Source of the DNA: Agrobacterium leguminum
GTDB taxonomy: Bacteria; Pseudomonadota; Alphaproteobacteria; Rhizobiales; Rhizobiaceae
Reading direction: 5' to 3'
Length of the DNA stretch: 64,000 nucleotides
Assembly: GCF_015704895.1 (NCBI RefSeq)
Contig: NZ_JADQWB010000007.1
Span: 242,756-306,755, forward strand
Position numbers and translations under genes: made by a program. Under the pieces are notes generated by a model. It worked only from the letters and a program-made list of their open reading frames with translations, was not told the DNA's origin and did not search any database. Positions 39,002 to 48,242 of this stretch are shown piece after piece; the first letter of the stretch is position 1; every line of letters begins with the position of its first letter.

Positions 39002-39204
39002 GACCGTCAACCGTTGATTTCGTGCTCCGGCCGGGTGGCCGGAGCCGATCCAGCGAAATTGTATTGCTGCAAAATATTCTTTCATGCGAGGCTGCGGAAT
39101 CGGATGCGATACCGGTTCGGCGGCGATAGGGTCGCAATTGCCTCTTTGGCCACTGCGACAGTTTATGTCTGGTCCGGCGTGATTTCAGCAGCAGGGGATC
39201 AGGC

Positions 39205-40446
39205 ATGCAGGCAGCTCTACTCCGAACCAATCGCGACTACCGCCTGCTATTCTCCGCGAGCGCCGTATCCAATCTTGCCGATGGTATTTCGATGGTGGCG
39301 ATACCATGGCTGGGCACCTTGCTGACCAGCGATCCGCTGCTGATTTCCATGATCGCGGTGGCGCAACGGCTGCCCTGGCTGCTTTTTGCACTGCCGGTCG
39401 GTGTCTGGACGGATCGAAGCGACCGGCGTCTGCTGATGGTGCGGGCGGACATGGTGCGGCTGGCGCTGATGGTATGCACCGTCGCGATGATCTCCGCTAC
39501 CACAAACCCGCCATTGCCGACGCAATCTGGTTCGACGGCGATTTTTTCGCTGGCGGTAATAGCCTTCCTGTTCGGCTGCGCCGAAGTCGTTCGGGACAAT
39601 GCGGCTCAGACGATCCTGCCTTCGCTTGTCGCGCCGGGTGATCTTGAACATGCCAATGGCCAGATGTGGAGCGCCGAACAGGTCACTGGCCAGTTCATAG
39701 GCCCACCGCTGGCTGGCCTGTTGATTGCGGCGGGCATCGCCATTCCCTTCGGTCTCGATGCCGGTTTTTATGGGGTTTCGGCGGTGTTGATCTGGCTCAT
39801 CGTGCTGCCGCCGCGTAGGCCCTCCAGCCCCGTTTCTTTCTGGCCCGCATTGCAGGAAGGACTTGGCTGGATGCGGCGCAATACCATGATCCTTCGGCTG
39901 GCCATCATGCTGGGAGCAATCAACGCCGTATTTGTCGGGGGAATGACGATCCTCGTTCTCTATGCGCAGGAGGTGCTCAATCTATCCGCGACCGCCTATG
40001 GCGTGCTGTTGACATGCGGCGCTGCGGGCGGCGTTCTTGGCGGGCTGATCTCTCCATGGTTTGCCCGCCAACTGGGGGCGAGAGCAAGCCTCTTTCTGGC
40101 GCTTTGCGCATTTGCACTGTTCAATCTGGTTCTCGGCCTGTCGGCCTCCGTGCCGCTGGTTGCGACCGGCCTGTTTTTCGAGGCCGCAGCGGGCATGTTG
40201 TGGAATGTGGTGACCGTCAGCTACAGGCAAAGGCTTATTCCGGATGATCTGCTTGGGCGCGTCAATTCCGTCTATCGGTTTTTCGGTTGGGGGGCGATGT
40301 CGTTTGGCGCGTTTGCCGCAGGCATACTGGTCAGTTTTGCCGAGCCGGGGATCGGCCGCATTGCGGCACTGCATATGCCTTATCTGGTCGGAGCCTTTAT
40401 CTGCGCGGTTCTGGCCGTTTATGGCTTCTTCCGACTGCGCTTTTGA
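39205..40446 (+). CDS. Major facilitator superfamily exporter, EntS-like
   Basis: Twelve-helix transporter, 413 aa. The N-terminus RDYRLLFSASAVSNLADGISMVAIPWLG and the motif-A loop VWTDRSDRRLLMVRADMVRL match the MFS_3 (EntS/macrolide exporter-like) group. Export of a small hydrophobic compound is likely in general terms; the real substrate is unknown. It is followed by the MarR gene at 94 bases, which raises the possibility of shared control, but the palindromic operators flank the next two genes and not this one. Confidence 0.87.
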   Translation: MQAALLRTNRDYRLLFSASAVSNLADGISMVAIPWLGTLLTSDPLLISMIAVAQRLPWLLFALPVGVWTDRSDRRLLMVRADMVRLALMVCTVAMISATTNPPLPTQSGSTAIFSLAVIAFLFGCAEVVRDNAAQTILPSLVAPGDLEHANGQMWSAEQVTGQFIGPPLAGLLIAAGIAIPFGLDAGFYGVSAVLIWLIVLPPRRPSSPVSFWPALQEGLGWMRRNTMILRLAIMLGAINAVFVGGMTILVLYAQEVLNLSATAYGVLLTCGAAGGVLGGLISPWFARQLGARASLFLALCAFALFNLVLGLSASVPLVATGLFFEAAAGMLWNVVTVSYRQRLIPDDLLGRVNSVYRFFGWGAMSFGAFAAGILVSFAEPGIGRIAALHMPYLVGAFICAVLAVYGFFRLRF

Positions 40447-40520
40447 CGCCTCCTGTGCGGTGACCTGCCGGCCGTTTTATCGCCTCATCGCGCTCCATGC
40501 CTCTTGCGCGCAGAAATTTA

Positions 40521-40534
40521 CGGGTATATACCCG
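40521..40534. promoter_or_regulatory. MarR operator 1
   Basis: A perfect 14-base palindrome, CGGGTATATACCCG, lies six bases before the MarR start codon. The same core occurs twice before the next transporter gene, so this is probably the autoregulatory site. Confidence 0.8.
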
Positions 40535-40540
40535 AGACAA

Positions 40541-40942
40541 ATGCCAAACGATAGTTGCCATTGCATCCTGTTGCGCAAAGCATCCCGCAAGGTTTCGTCC
40601 TATTATGACGAGGCTCTGGCGCCGCTTGGCGTGAATATCGGTCAGTTCAGCCTGTTGCGGAACATCAATCGCACCGCGCCGGTTTCGCTGACCGATCTGG
40701 CAGCGCGGGTGGAACTGGATCGCTCCACCGTCGGCCGCAACGCCAAGGTGCTGGCTCGCATGGGTCTGGTGGCCATCGGCCACGGCGAGGATCAGCGGGA
40801 AGCGATGCTGACGGTGACGAAGGAAGGCCACGCGATCCTGAAAGCGGGCGCGCCGCTCTGGGATGGGGTGCAGGATGAAATCGAGGCCCGGCTTGGGCCT
40901 GAGAAGACAGCACAATTGCAGGAACTGCTCGCAGCCCTGTGA
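40541..40942 (+). CDS. MarR-family transcriptional regulator
   Basis: A 133-aa repressor. The wing-helix region reads APVSLTDLAARVELDRSTVGRNAKVLARMGLV near residue 45, followed by the MarR wing GHGEDQREAMLTVTKEG. The frame is open back to 40244, but ATG 40541 sits right after a palindromic operator and starts MPNDSCHCILLRKASRKVSS, as usual for the family. Cys6 and Cys8 near the N-terminus could give redox or thiol sensing, which is inference. The gene lies between two MFS transporters, and operators precede it and the second of them. Confidence 0.9.
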   Translation: MPNDSCHCILLRKASRKVSSYYDEALAPLGVNIGQFSLLRNINRTAPVSLTDLAARVELDRSTVGRNAKVLARMGLVAIGHGEDQREAMLTVTKEGHAILKAGAPLWDGVQDEIEARLGPEKTAQLQELLAAL

Positions 40943-40958
40943 TTTTTGGGGACATAAG

Positions 40959-40991
40959 CGGGTATCTGCCCGCAATACAGGGTATATACCC
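40959..40991. promoter_or_regulatory. MarR operators 2 and 3
   Basis: CGGGTATCTGCCCG (40959-40972) and GGGTATATACCC (40980-40991) are centred 20 bases apart, two helical turns, in the gap before the second MFS gene. They match operator 1 and should be bound cooperatively by the MarR protein. Confidence 0.8.
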
Positions 40992-41031
40992 GTAAAATAT
41001 CGGCCGCGGCCGCTGGAAAGGGAATTTGAAC

Positions 41032-42327
41032 ATGCTCTCCACACGCCTCGCCAGCTGGATGGCCGGCAGAAATCTGCATTATGGCTGGCTCGTTGCCGCA
41101 ACCACCTTTTTGACCATGCTGGCCACCGCCGGTGCCATGGGGTCCGCCGGGGTGATGATCCAGCCGCTGCATCAGGAATTCGGCTGGGATATTGCCGATA
41201 TTTCCTCCGCAATGGCCGTCAGGCTGGTGCTTTTTGGCCTGCTCGGGCCTTTTGCCGCCGCCTTCATGAATCATTTCGGCGTCCGGCTGGTAGTTTCCAC
41301 CGCGCTTGCCCTGATCATGGGCGGCATTGTCGCCTCCTTCTTCATGACCGAGGTATGGCAATTACTGCTGCTCTGGGGCGTGGTGATCGGCGTCGGCACC
41401 GGCATGACCGCGCTGGTATTGGGCGCCACCGTGGCGACACGCTGGTTTTCCAAGCGTCGCGGACTGGTGATCGGCCTCATGACGGCGAGCAACGCCACCG
41501 GCCAGCTGGTTTTCTTGCCGCTGCTGGCGGCGCTGACGGAAGCCTATGGCTGGCGAACCGCCTTGACCCTGTCCGTTGCGGTAATTGCCACCGCCATGGT
41601 CCTCGTCCTGCTTTTGATGCGTGACCATCCTGCCGATGTTGGTCTGCCGGCCTATGGCGAGACGGCGGTGGCAAAGCCGGTCAAGCAGGATCACAATCTT
41701 CTCGCCACACTGGTATCGCCGCTGGTGACCCTGAAGAGCGTATCGGGCAACCCGGTGTTCTGGGTGCTTTTCGGCACCTTCTTTGTCTGCGGGCTTTCGA
41801 CCAACGGTCTCATCCAGACACACTGGATTTCGATCTGCGGCGATTTCGGCATGGCTGCGGTGACGGCGGCAGGCACGCTGGCGGTGATCGGCATTTTCGA
41901 TTTCTTCGGCACCATCTTCGCCGGCTGGCTTTCCGACCGGTTCGACAATCGTTTCCTGCTGTTCTGGTTCTACGGCCTGCGCGGGCTTTCCCTGCTATAT
42001 CTCTCATTCTCGGGGTTCAGCTTCGTGGAGCTTTCGGTCTTCGCCGTCTTTTACGGTCTGGACTGGGTGGCGACCGTGCCGCCGACGGTGAAGCTCGCTG
42101 CCGAGAATTTCGGCCGCGAAAAGGCCGGTCTCGTTTTCGGCTGGGTGTTTGCCGGCCATCAGCTGGGAGCCGCCACCGCTGCCTTTGGCGCCGGTTTCTT
42201 CAAGAGCGACTTCGATACCTATATGCCCGCGCTGCAGATTGCCGGTCTGATGTGCATGATCGCGGCCGTCTCGGTTCTGCTTCTGCGCAAGCCGGGTTCC
42301 GCAACCCTGACGCCGCAGGCCGCGTAA
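41032..42327 (+). CDS. Major facilitator superfamily transporter, monocarboxylate/oxalate type
   Basis: Twelve-helix transporter, 431 aa, with NLHYGWLVAATTFLTMLATAGAMGSAGVMIQPL at the start, a layout common to the oxalate/formate antiporter and monocarboxylate branches. Motif A is RWFSKRRGLVIGLMTASNATG. In the second half, FGMAAVTAAGTLAVIGIFDFFGTIFAGWLSDRFDNR is a second copy of the loop. ATG 41032 follows GGAAAGGGA; a TTG two codons earlier is less likely. It is preceded by two palindromic MarR operators and so is probably the regulator's main target. Confidence 0.88.
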   Translation: MLSTRLASWMAGRNLHYGWLVAATTFLTMLATAGAMGSAGVMIQPLHQEFGWDIADISSAMAVRLVLFGLLGPFAAAFMNHFGVRLVVSTALALIMGGIVASFFMTEVWQLLLLWGVVIGVGTGMTALVLGATVATRWFSKRRGLVIGLMTASNATGQLVFLPLLAALTEAYGWRTALTLSVAVIATAMVLVLLLMRDHPADVGLPAYGETAVAKPVKQDHNLLATLVSPLVTLKSVSGNPVFWVLFGTFFVCGLSTNGLIQTHWISICGDFGMAAVTAAGTLAVIGIFDFFGTIFAGWLSDRFDNRFLLFWFYGLRGLSLLYLSFSGFSFVELSVFAVFYGLDWVATVPPTVKLAAENFGREKAGLVFGWVFAGHQLGAATAAFGAGFFKSDFDTYMPALQIAGLMCMIAAVSVLLLRKPGSATLTPQAA

Positions 42328-42348
42328 TAGAGGTGATGCACTGGAAGG

Positions 42349-42371
42349 AGGCCTGCAAATGCAGGCTTTTT
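42349..42371 (+). terminator. Terminator of the second MFS gene
   Basis: A 6-bp stem GCCTGC/GCAGGC (42351-42356 with 42361-42366) with an AAAT loop is followed by TTTTT, 22 bases after the stop codon. Confidence 0.85.
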
Positions 42372-42636
42372 CGTATTTTTCCGGCATCTGCCGGGCTCGT
42401 TGTGCATCCGCTTCTCGATCGCTGGATGGCATTTGTTGCGTAATTGTCACAATGCTTGCCGGTTAATCGTTCCGATCCATGATCGGCGTCCCGGTTTGAT
42501 CCATCTCAATCGGCTCGCCTCTCCCTTCGTCATAGTGGCCCCAAGCGGTTGCGGCCGGCGAAGATTCGCGAAAGCCCGCCGTCATCAGCCGGTTCCGGGG
42601 ACTTGCCCGGCTGCGGTGCGCTATAGGAGAGATGGA

Positions 42637-43335
42637 ATGACGAACAGAAACAAAAAAACCGCCTTGCTTGCCAGTGTCGCAGTCGGTGTTGCGGCCATGC
42701 TGGTATCCGCCAATGCCATGGCCGCCGATCTGGCCCAGGCAGCGCCGGCCCCGACCGCCGAAGAGGCGATTGCGGCGGCAAGCCCGTGGATGCTGCGCGT
42801 GCGCGGCCTCGGCGTCATCACCCATGACAGCGGCAGCGTCGACGGTTTGTCGGGAGCGGGCCTGTCCTATTCGGACACCGTGATCCCGGAACTCGATATC
42901 AGCTATTTCTTCACCGAAAACTTCGCCGCGGAGCTTATCCTCGGCACCACCTATGCCAAAATCAATGGCGAAGGTGTGCTGGCCGGCACGCCCGTCGGCA
43001 AGACGTGGTTACTGCCGCCGACATTGACGCTGCAATATCACTTCACCGATTTCGGCGCTTTCAAGCCCTATATCGGCGCGGGCGTGAATTATTCGCTGTT
43101 CTATAACCAGACGGAAAAGCCCGGTTTCAGCAATCTCGACGTCAAGAACAAGGTCGGTGCAGCCGTGCAGGTCGGTTTCGACTATATGCTGGACGAGCAT
43201 TGGGGCGTGAACTTCGACGTGAAGAAGATCTTCCTCAAGACCGACTGGACGGCGGAACTCGGCGGCACACCGATCAGCGGCAAGGCCAAGCTCGATCCCT
43301 GGCTGATCGGCGCGGGTATCACCTATCGCTTCTGA
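42637..43335 (+). CDS. ompW: OmpW-family outer-membrane protein
   Basis: Outer-membrane eight-stranded beta-barrel, 232 aa. The signal peptide ends NAMA-AD near residue 29. OmpW features are PWMLRVRGLGVITHD at the start of the barrel, ELDISYFFTENFAAELILG, LPPTLTLQYHFTDFGAFKPYIGAGVNYSLFY and a C-terminal phenylalanine (GITYRF) for barrel insertion. The ATG at 42637 follows TAGGAGAGATGG. The frame is open upstream to 42400, but that part is not signal-like. A strong terminator follows the stop. Confidence 0.93.
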   Translation: MTNRNKKTALLASVAVGVAAMLVSANAMAADLAQAAPAPTAEEAIAAASPWMLRVRGLGVITHDSGSVDGLSGAGLSYSDTVIPELDISYFFTENFAAELILGTTYAKINGEGVLAGTPVGKTWLLPPTLTLQYHFTDFGAFKPYIGAGVNYSLFYNQTEKPGFSNLDVKNKVGAAVQVGFDYMLDEHWGVNFDVKKIFLKTDWTAELGGTPISGKAKLDPWLIGAGITYRF

Positions 43336-43351
43336 TCACGGGATCGGTTAA

Positions 43352-43379
43352 GCGCCGCCTTTGACGGGCGGCGCTTTCT
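43352..43379 (+). terminator. Terminator of ompW
   Basis: A perfect 8-bp GC stem GCGCCGCC/GGCGGCGC (43352-43359 with 43367-43374) with a 7-base loop is followed by TTTCT. Confidence 0.85.
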
Positions 43380-43544
43380 GGGCTATAGGGACGGCCACGG
43401 GCATAAGAGCCCCGGCCGTCCGCAGGCGTTTGCGCCCCTGGTGAAGCTCTTTCTTTAATAACGGTCATCCCATGTTTTGCATGTCGTCGATGGCAACGCG
43501 GACCCCCTTCGGAATAGTCGGCATGCGCATGTTGGAGAACCGTT

Positions 43545-43988
43545 ATGAACGTGTCCAAACCGCTTCCCGCACTTGAGGGGCTGAAAGAACAGGCAAAACG
43601 CCTGCGCGCCGCCCTTGAGGATCAGGGGCAGGCAATCACCCATTCGAAAGCGCTGGAACTCATCGCCGCGCAATATGGCTTCCGCGACTGGAACACCCTC
43701 CACGCATCGGCCGGCAACCGCCCCGCTTTCAACCCCTATCTTCTGGGTTCAAGGGTGGAAGGTTTTTACCTCGGCCAATCCTTCGTGGCCTCCGTTCTGG
43801 GCGTGCAGGCGCTCGGCGGCGATCCCGAACGCTACCGGCTGACCCTGCATCTCGACGATCCGGTGGATGTGGTGACTTTCGAAAGCTTTTCCGCCTTTCG
43901 CCAGCGCGTCCACTGCAATGTTGATACATCCGGCCGTACGGTGGAGAAAACCTCCAACGGTCAGCCGCAGGTGGAGCTGGTGTGGTAG
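43545..43988 (+). CDS. Glyoxalase-related domain protein
   Basis: A 147-aa protein. The first 55 residues (LKEQAKRLRAALEDQGQAITHSKALELIAAQYGFRDWNTLHA) match the short helical unit found at the start of several glyoxalase-superfamily proteins, in which HSKALELIA and GFRDWNTL are the conserved parts. The remaining 90 residues form a predicted beta-rich domain (GSRVEGFYLGQSFVASVLGVQ and RYRLTLHLDDPVDVVTFE) that I cannot assign. No VOC metal triad is seen. The gene stands alone after ompW. Confidence 0.78.
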   Translation: MNVSKPLPALEGLKEQAKRLRAALEDQGQAITHSKALELIAAQYGFRDWNTLHASAGNRPAFNPYLLGSRVEGFYLGQSFVASVLGVQALGGDPERYRLTLHLDDPVDVVTFESFSAFRQRVHCNVDTSGRTVEKTSNGQPQVELVW

Positions 43989-44217
43989 GGGAGCGGGCAG
44001 AGTTTACTTGCTGTCAGCTTTGAAACAGCGCACCACATCGCTGGCGTCGTCGCGCCGCGTTCCGATTCAGGGTCGGAATGCGGTGTGCCGCAGCTGTTTG
44101 GGAGCACACGCCGACAAAGAGAGCATGACCGGTTGCAATTCCTGCTTGGGCGGCAGTATAATCAAGTCCAAATTGCTGAATATTGTATTTTTATAACAAA
44201 TTTTGAATGAGGTATTG
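43989..44217. other. AT-rich intergenic stretch before the acyltransferase gene
   Basis: This 229-base gap becomes markedly A/T-rich near 44150-44205 (tattgtatttttataacaaa). It probably holds the acyltransferase promoter. I see no terminator, repeat or credible gene in it. Confidence 0.4.
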
Positions 44218-45324
44218 ATGAGCGCGGAGCGCAATCCCGGGCGTTGGATTTACGTCGATTCCATTCGAGGCATAGCGGCTCTGGCGGTGATATACATTCA
44301 TATTGCCGAAGTCGCCTATAAGAACAGATTTTCGACCTATGCGGTTGAGCATTATCTGTTTTACTTTTTTTCGGAATACTTCGATCTCGGGAAGATCGCC
44401 GTCGTCATGTTCTTTGCCGTTTCCGGGTTTGTTATTCCCTTCTCCTTGCTGAAGGTAAACAAGGCGCCCTTGCGCAGCTTTGCGATTTCGCGATTTTTCA
44501 GGCTCTACCCCGCCTACTGGGGGTCTATGGTCCTTGCTCTGTTGATTATCCCGCAGCTGCGCGGAGATGTCTTCACGCTTAGTCAGATCATTGCCAATGG
44601 GACGATGCTGCAACAGTTTCTGGGGCAGCAAAATATTCTCGGGGTCTATTGGACGTTGCAGATAGAAATCCTGTTTTATGTCGTCAGCGCCATACTGTTC
44701 TATGTCAGGCTTCTCCATAAGCCGGAGGCGGCGGCGGGTGCTGTAGTGTTCTTCCTGTTCTGCGCCGTCGCCATGGGGGCCGCGCGATATGGTACGGGCA
44801 TCAAATTGCCGGTCGCCATTCCGCTTGGACTGACCGTCATGTTCTGGGGATTATTGTGGCGTCACGGCGCGGGTGAAGAGACTGGCGCGCATATGCGGCG
44901 GCTCATCCTTGCCACATCCCTCCTCATCATCTTCACCGTGCCTGTCGTCAGCCTTCTGAGCTATAATGTGGATATGGGGTTCGGTGAGACCTGGTACCGT
45001 TATACGATTGCCTATTATGCGGGAATGGCGCTGTTTGCCCTCTTCACGACAAAGCTTCGTATCACGCACCCGGTTTGCGTCTGGCTCGGCGCAATAAGCT
45101 ATTCCGTGTATCTGCTTGGCCCGGTCGCCCAGCCGATCGTGGAATATGTTCTCCCCTATCGGCAACTGGCTCCCTATCCCGTTCACGTCACCATCATCCT
45201 GACCTTCGCCCTGGCGGTGATCATGGCTTATGTGAGCTACAGGTTCATCGAGCTGCCGTCACAAAAGCTCGGGAAGAAACTCGCCTCACGCCAGCCCGCT
45301 CAAGTGGTTGTATCATCGGCATGA
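44218..45324 (+). CDS. Membrane acyltransferase, acyltransferase-3 family
   Basis: An integral membrane O-acyltransferase of the family that acetylates polysaccharides or lipids, 368 aa with about ten helices. The hallmarks are VDSIRGIAALAVIYIHI near residue 12 and SRFFRLYPAYWGSMVLALL-like residues (here ISRFFRLYPAYW) near residue 96. The ATG at 44218 lies after GAATGAGG. Base use is less GC-rich than its neighbours, with runs such as tttactttttttcggaat, so recent acquisition is plausible. It could modify exopolysaccharide or lipopolysaccharide; the target is unknown. Confidence 0.88.
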   Translation: MSAERNPGRWIYVDSIRGIAALAVIYIHIAEVAYKNRFSTYAVEHYLFYFFSEYFDLGKIAVVMFFAVSGFVIPFSLLKVNKAPLRSFAISRFFRLYPAYWGSMVLALLIIPQLRGDVFTLSQIIANGTMLQQFLGQQNILGVYWTLQIEILFYVVSAILFYVRLLHKPEAAAGAVVFFLFCAVAMGAARYGTGIKLPVAIPLGLTVMFWGLLWRHGAGEETGAHMRRLILATSLLIIFTVPVVSLLSYNVDMGFGETWYRYTIAYYAGMALFALFTTKLRITHPVCVWLGAISYSVYLLGPVAQPIVEYVLPYRQLAPYPVHVTIILTFALAVIMAYVSYRFIELPSQKLGKKLASRQPAQVVVSSA

Positions 45325-45371
45325 ATGCACCGGCATTGCCGCAGGGGGCGGCTATGCCGGTACATTCGGTT

Positions 45372-46433
45372 TCAAATCCGTTTGCCCGACGCATCGAACA
45401 GGTGAAAATCCTTCGCCTGTGCGGCGATCTTCAGCGTTTCGCCGATGCGAAGCTGAGAGCGGCCGTGGACGCGGAACACGATTGTTGTGCCATCGGCGAA
45501 GGAGCCGTGCACATAGCTCTCCGCCCCCACCAGTTCAACGGCATCCACCTGCACGGTGCCGGTGAAGGCGGCGTCTGCTGGGGCTTCATCGGCAAGGGTA
45601 ATGTCTTCGGGGCGAATGCCGAGCGTGGCGACGCCCTGCGGCAGTGCCTCGGTTCCCTGCACCGACCAGCCGGAAGAGCCATTTGCCGATGTCGCGCCAT
45701 GGCTCAGCAGGTTCATGGAGGGCGAGCCGATGAAGGTGGCGACGAAGGTGGTTGCCGGCTTCTCGTAAAGCTCGATAGGTGTGCCCATCTGCTCGATGCG
45801 GCCGGCATTCAGCACCACCAGCCGGTCGGCCAGCGTCATGGCCTCCATCTGGTCATGGGTCACGTAGACGCTGGTGGTGGCGAGCGAGCGCTGCAGGCGG
45901 CGGATTTCCACCCGCATCTGCACGCGCAGCTTGGCATCGAGGTTGGAGAGCGGCTCGTCGAACAGGAAGGCCGCTGGCTTGCGCACGATGGCGCGGCCCA
46001 TGGCCACGCGCTGGCGCTGGCCGCCAGAAAGCTGGCGCGGCTTGCGTTCCAGGAACTGTTCGATCTCCAGCGCCTTGGCCGCCTCGGTGATGCGCCGTTC
46101 GATTTCCTCCTTCGGCGTGTTGCGGTTCTTCAGGCCATAGGCAAGGTTCTGGCGCACCGTCATATGCGGATAAAGCGCATAATTCTGGAACACCATGGCG
46201 ATATCGCGGTCGGAGGGTTCGAGATCGTTGACGACACGGTCGCCGATGACGATCTGGCCGCCCGAAATGCCCTCCAGCCCGGCGATCATGCGCAGCAGGG
46301 TGGATTTTCCGCAGCCGGAGGGGCCGACGAGCACGATCATTTCGCCGTCGGCGATGTCCATCGATACGCCCTTGATGGCCTCGACATTGCCGCCATAAAC
46401 CTTGCGGACGTCTTTCAGCGCAATTTTTGCCAT
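45372..46433 (-). CDS. ugpC: Glycerol-3-phosphate ABC transporter ATP-binding protein
   Basis: ATPase of the sn-glycerol-3-phosphate importer, 353 aa. It has Walker [10 protein letters not shown] near residue 38, [14 protein letters not shown] near 133, Walker [17 protein letters not shown] near 153 and [18 protein letters not shown]. The C-terminal TOBE/OB part starts at about residue 235 ([10 protein letters not shown]). The ATG at 46433 overlaps the UgpE stop by one base (TAATG). A longer upstream frame is rejected because it runs inside ugpE. It is last in the operon ugpB-ugpA-ugpE-ugpC. Confidence 0.92.
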   Translation of the reverse strand: MAKIALKDVRKVYGGNVEAIKGVSMDIADGEMIVLVGPSGCGKSTLLRMIAGLEGISGGQIVIGDRVVNDLEPSDRDIAMVFQNYALYPHMTVRQNLAYGLKNRNTPKEEIERRITEAAKALEIEQFLERKPRQLSGGQRQRVAMGRAIVRKPAAFLFDEPLSNLDAKLRVQMRVEIRRLQRSLATTSVYVTHDQMEAMTLADRLVVLNAGRIEQMGTPIELYEKPATTFVATFIGSPSMNLLSHGATSANGSSGWSVQGTEALPQGVATLGIRPEDITLADEAPADAAFTGTVQVDAVELVGAESYVHGSFADGTTIVFRVHGRSQLRIGETLKIAAQAKDFHLFDASGKRI

Positions 46434-47281
46434 TACTTTTCGGTCTCCACCAAACCTTTGACGAACCAGCGCTGCATCAGCACCACAACGATAATCGGGG
46501 GGATGATGGCGAGGATCGCCGTCACCATCACATAATTCCATGGCGTCGAAGCGTCGGTGAAATCCACCATGCGCTTGAGGCCGATGATGATCGTGTTCAT
46601 CTTGGCGTCGTTGGTCACGAGCAGCGGCCAGAGATACTGGGTCCAGCCATAGATGAACAGAATCACGAAAAGGGCGGCGATATTGGTTCTCGAAAGCGGC
46701 AGCAGGATATCCCGCATGAAACGGAACGGCCCTGCATTGTCGATGCGCGCCGCCTCGACCAGCTCACCGGGAATGGTCAGGAAGAACTGACGGAACAGGA
46801 AGGTTGCCGTGGCAGACGCCATCAGCGGCAGCGTCAATCCCGCATAGGTGTCGATAAGCCCAAGATCGACGATGACCTTGTAGGTGGGCAGGATACGCAC
46901 TTCCACCGGCAGCATGAGCGTGATGAAGATCATCCAGAAAAAGCCCATGCGGAAGGGAAAGCGGAAGAAGACGATGGCGAAGGCCGACAGGAACGAAATG
47001 ACGATCTTGCCGATGGCAATGGCGAGCGCCACGACGAAGCTGTTGAACAGCAGCCGTTCGAGGCTGACGCCGACCACTCTTTCGACACCGCCGACCATGG
47101 CCTCGGTGTAATTGGCGCTCAGATGGTCGCCGGGCAAAAGCGACATGGGCGGTCGGATGATATCCGTCGACGTCATGGAGGAGGCGACGAAGGTGTAATA
47201 GATCGGGAAAGCCACGATGATGATGCCGAGAACCAGCATCAGATGGGCGATCACGCGGGCGACCGGGCGATTTTCAATCAT
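46433..47281 (-). CDS. ugpE: Glycerol-3-phosphate ABC transporter permease UgpE
   Basis: Inner-membrane permease of the CUT1/MalG group, 282 aa. Six membrane helices are predicted, with the first at about residues 12-32. The coupling loop reads [26 protein letters not shown] near residue 180. The opening [33 protein letters not shown] and the [16 protein letters not shown] stretch agree with UgpE. It begins 10 bases downstream of the UgpA stop. Confidence 0.93.
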   Translation of the reverse strand: MIENRPVARVIAHLMLVLGIIIVAFPIYYTFVASSMTSTDIIRPPMSLLPGDHLSANYTEAMVGGVERVVGVSLERLLFNSFVVALAIAIGKIVISFLSAFAIVFFRFPFRMGFFWMIFITLMLPVEVRILPTYKVIVDLGLIDTYAGLTLPLMASATATFLFRQFFLTIPGELVEAARIDNAGPFRFMRDILLPLSRTNIAALFVILFIYGWTQYLWPLLVTNDAKMNTIIIGLKRMVDFTDASTPWNYVMVTAILAIIPPIIVVVLMQRWFVKGLVETEK

Positions 47282-47291
47282 CAGTAAATCC

Positions 47292-48173
47292 TCAGCCGTA
47301 ATGCACGCGCTTCTCGACGAAGCGGAACTGGAAGGCGGTGAGCGCGATGACGATCACCATCAGGATCACGGATTGCGCGGCGGAAGAGCCGAGATTGAGG
47401 TTCACGAAACCATCATTATAGACCTTGTAGACCAGCGTTTCCGTCGCCTTGGCCGGGCCGCCGCCGGTGACGGCATGGATGATGCCGAAGGTATCGAAGA
47501 AGGCGTAAACCGTGTTGACGACCAGAAGGAAGAAGGTTGTCGGCGCAAGCAGCGGGAAAACGATGGTCCAGAAGCGCCGCGAGCCGCGCGCGCCGTCGAT
47601 GGAAGCCGCTTCCAGCAATGATTTAGGAATTGCCTGCAAGCCTGCGACAAAAAACAGGAAATTATAACTGATCTGCTTCCACGCAGCCGCCGCGACGACG
47701 AGCAGCATGGCCTGATCGCCGTTGAGCAGCGGGTCCCACATGATGCCGTTGCGGCGCAGGATATAGGAGAAGGTGCCCATGGCCGGGTTGAACATGAAGA
47801 GCCACAACATGCCGGCCACCGCAGGGGCAACGGCATAGGGCATGATCATCATGGTGCGGTAAAAACCCTTGCCGCGCACCACGCGGTCCGCCGCCGTCGC
47901 CAGAAGCAGTGCCAGCCCCATGGAGACGAGCGCGGTCAGGATGCTGAAGATGACGGTGACCTGCAGCGAGTTCAGATAGCTTTCATCCGACAGCACGGCG
48001 GAAAAATTCGCCAGCCCGACGAAATTGCTGTTCAGCCCGAAGGCGTCCTCGCGCATGGTCGACTGGTAAAGCGCCTGGCTTGCCGGCCAGAAGAAAAAGA
48101 TCACCGTGAGGATGATCTGCGGCGCGACCAGCAGATAGGGCAGGATCTTGTTGGGGAATACGACGCTTTGCAC
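47292..48173 (-). CDS. ugpA: Glycerol-3-phosphate ABC transporter permease UgpA
   Basis: Inner-membrane permease of the CUT1/MalF group, 293 aa, the normal UgpA length. The N-terminal segment [24 protein letters not shown] is the first membrane helix. The coupling loop is [26 protein letters not shown] near residue 190. I choose the GTG at 48173, which has AGGAG seven bases upstream; the ATG at 48209 would add 12 unsupported residues. It follows the ugpB stop by 69 bases. Confidence 0.92.
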   Translation of the reverse strand: MQSVVFPNKILPYLLVAPQIILTVIFFFWPASQALYQSTMREDAFGLNSNFVGLANFSAVLSDESYLNSLQVTVIFSILTALVSMGLALLLATAADRVVRGKGFYRTMMIMPYAVAPAVAGMLWLFMFNPAMGTFSYILRRNGIMWDPLLNGDQAMLLVVAAAAWKQISYNFLFFVAGLQAIPKSLLEAASIDGARGSRRFWTIVFPLLAPTTFFLLVVNTVYAFFDTFGIIHAVTGGGPAKATETLVYKVYNDGFVNLNLGSSAAQSVILMVIVIALTAFQFRFVEKRVHYG

Positions 48174-48242
48174 GGCGATCTCCTGATGAGATGGGAATGC
48201 CGCCCGCATCCTGTCGAGGATGCGGGCGGGGCAGGGGATCGT

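Noticed and set aside
45075..46535. Plus-strand open frame opposite ugpC
   Set aside because: Has no recognisable domain and overlaps a complete, well-supported gene on the other strand.
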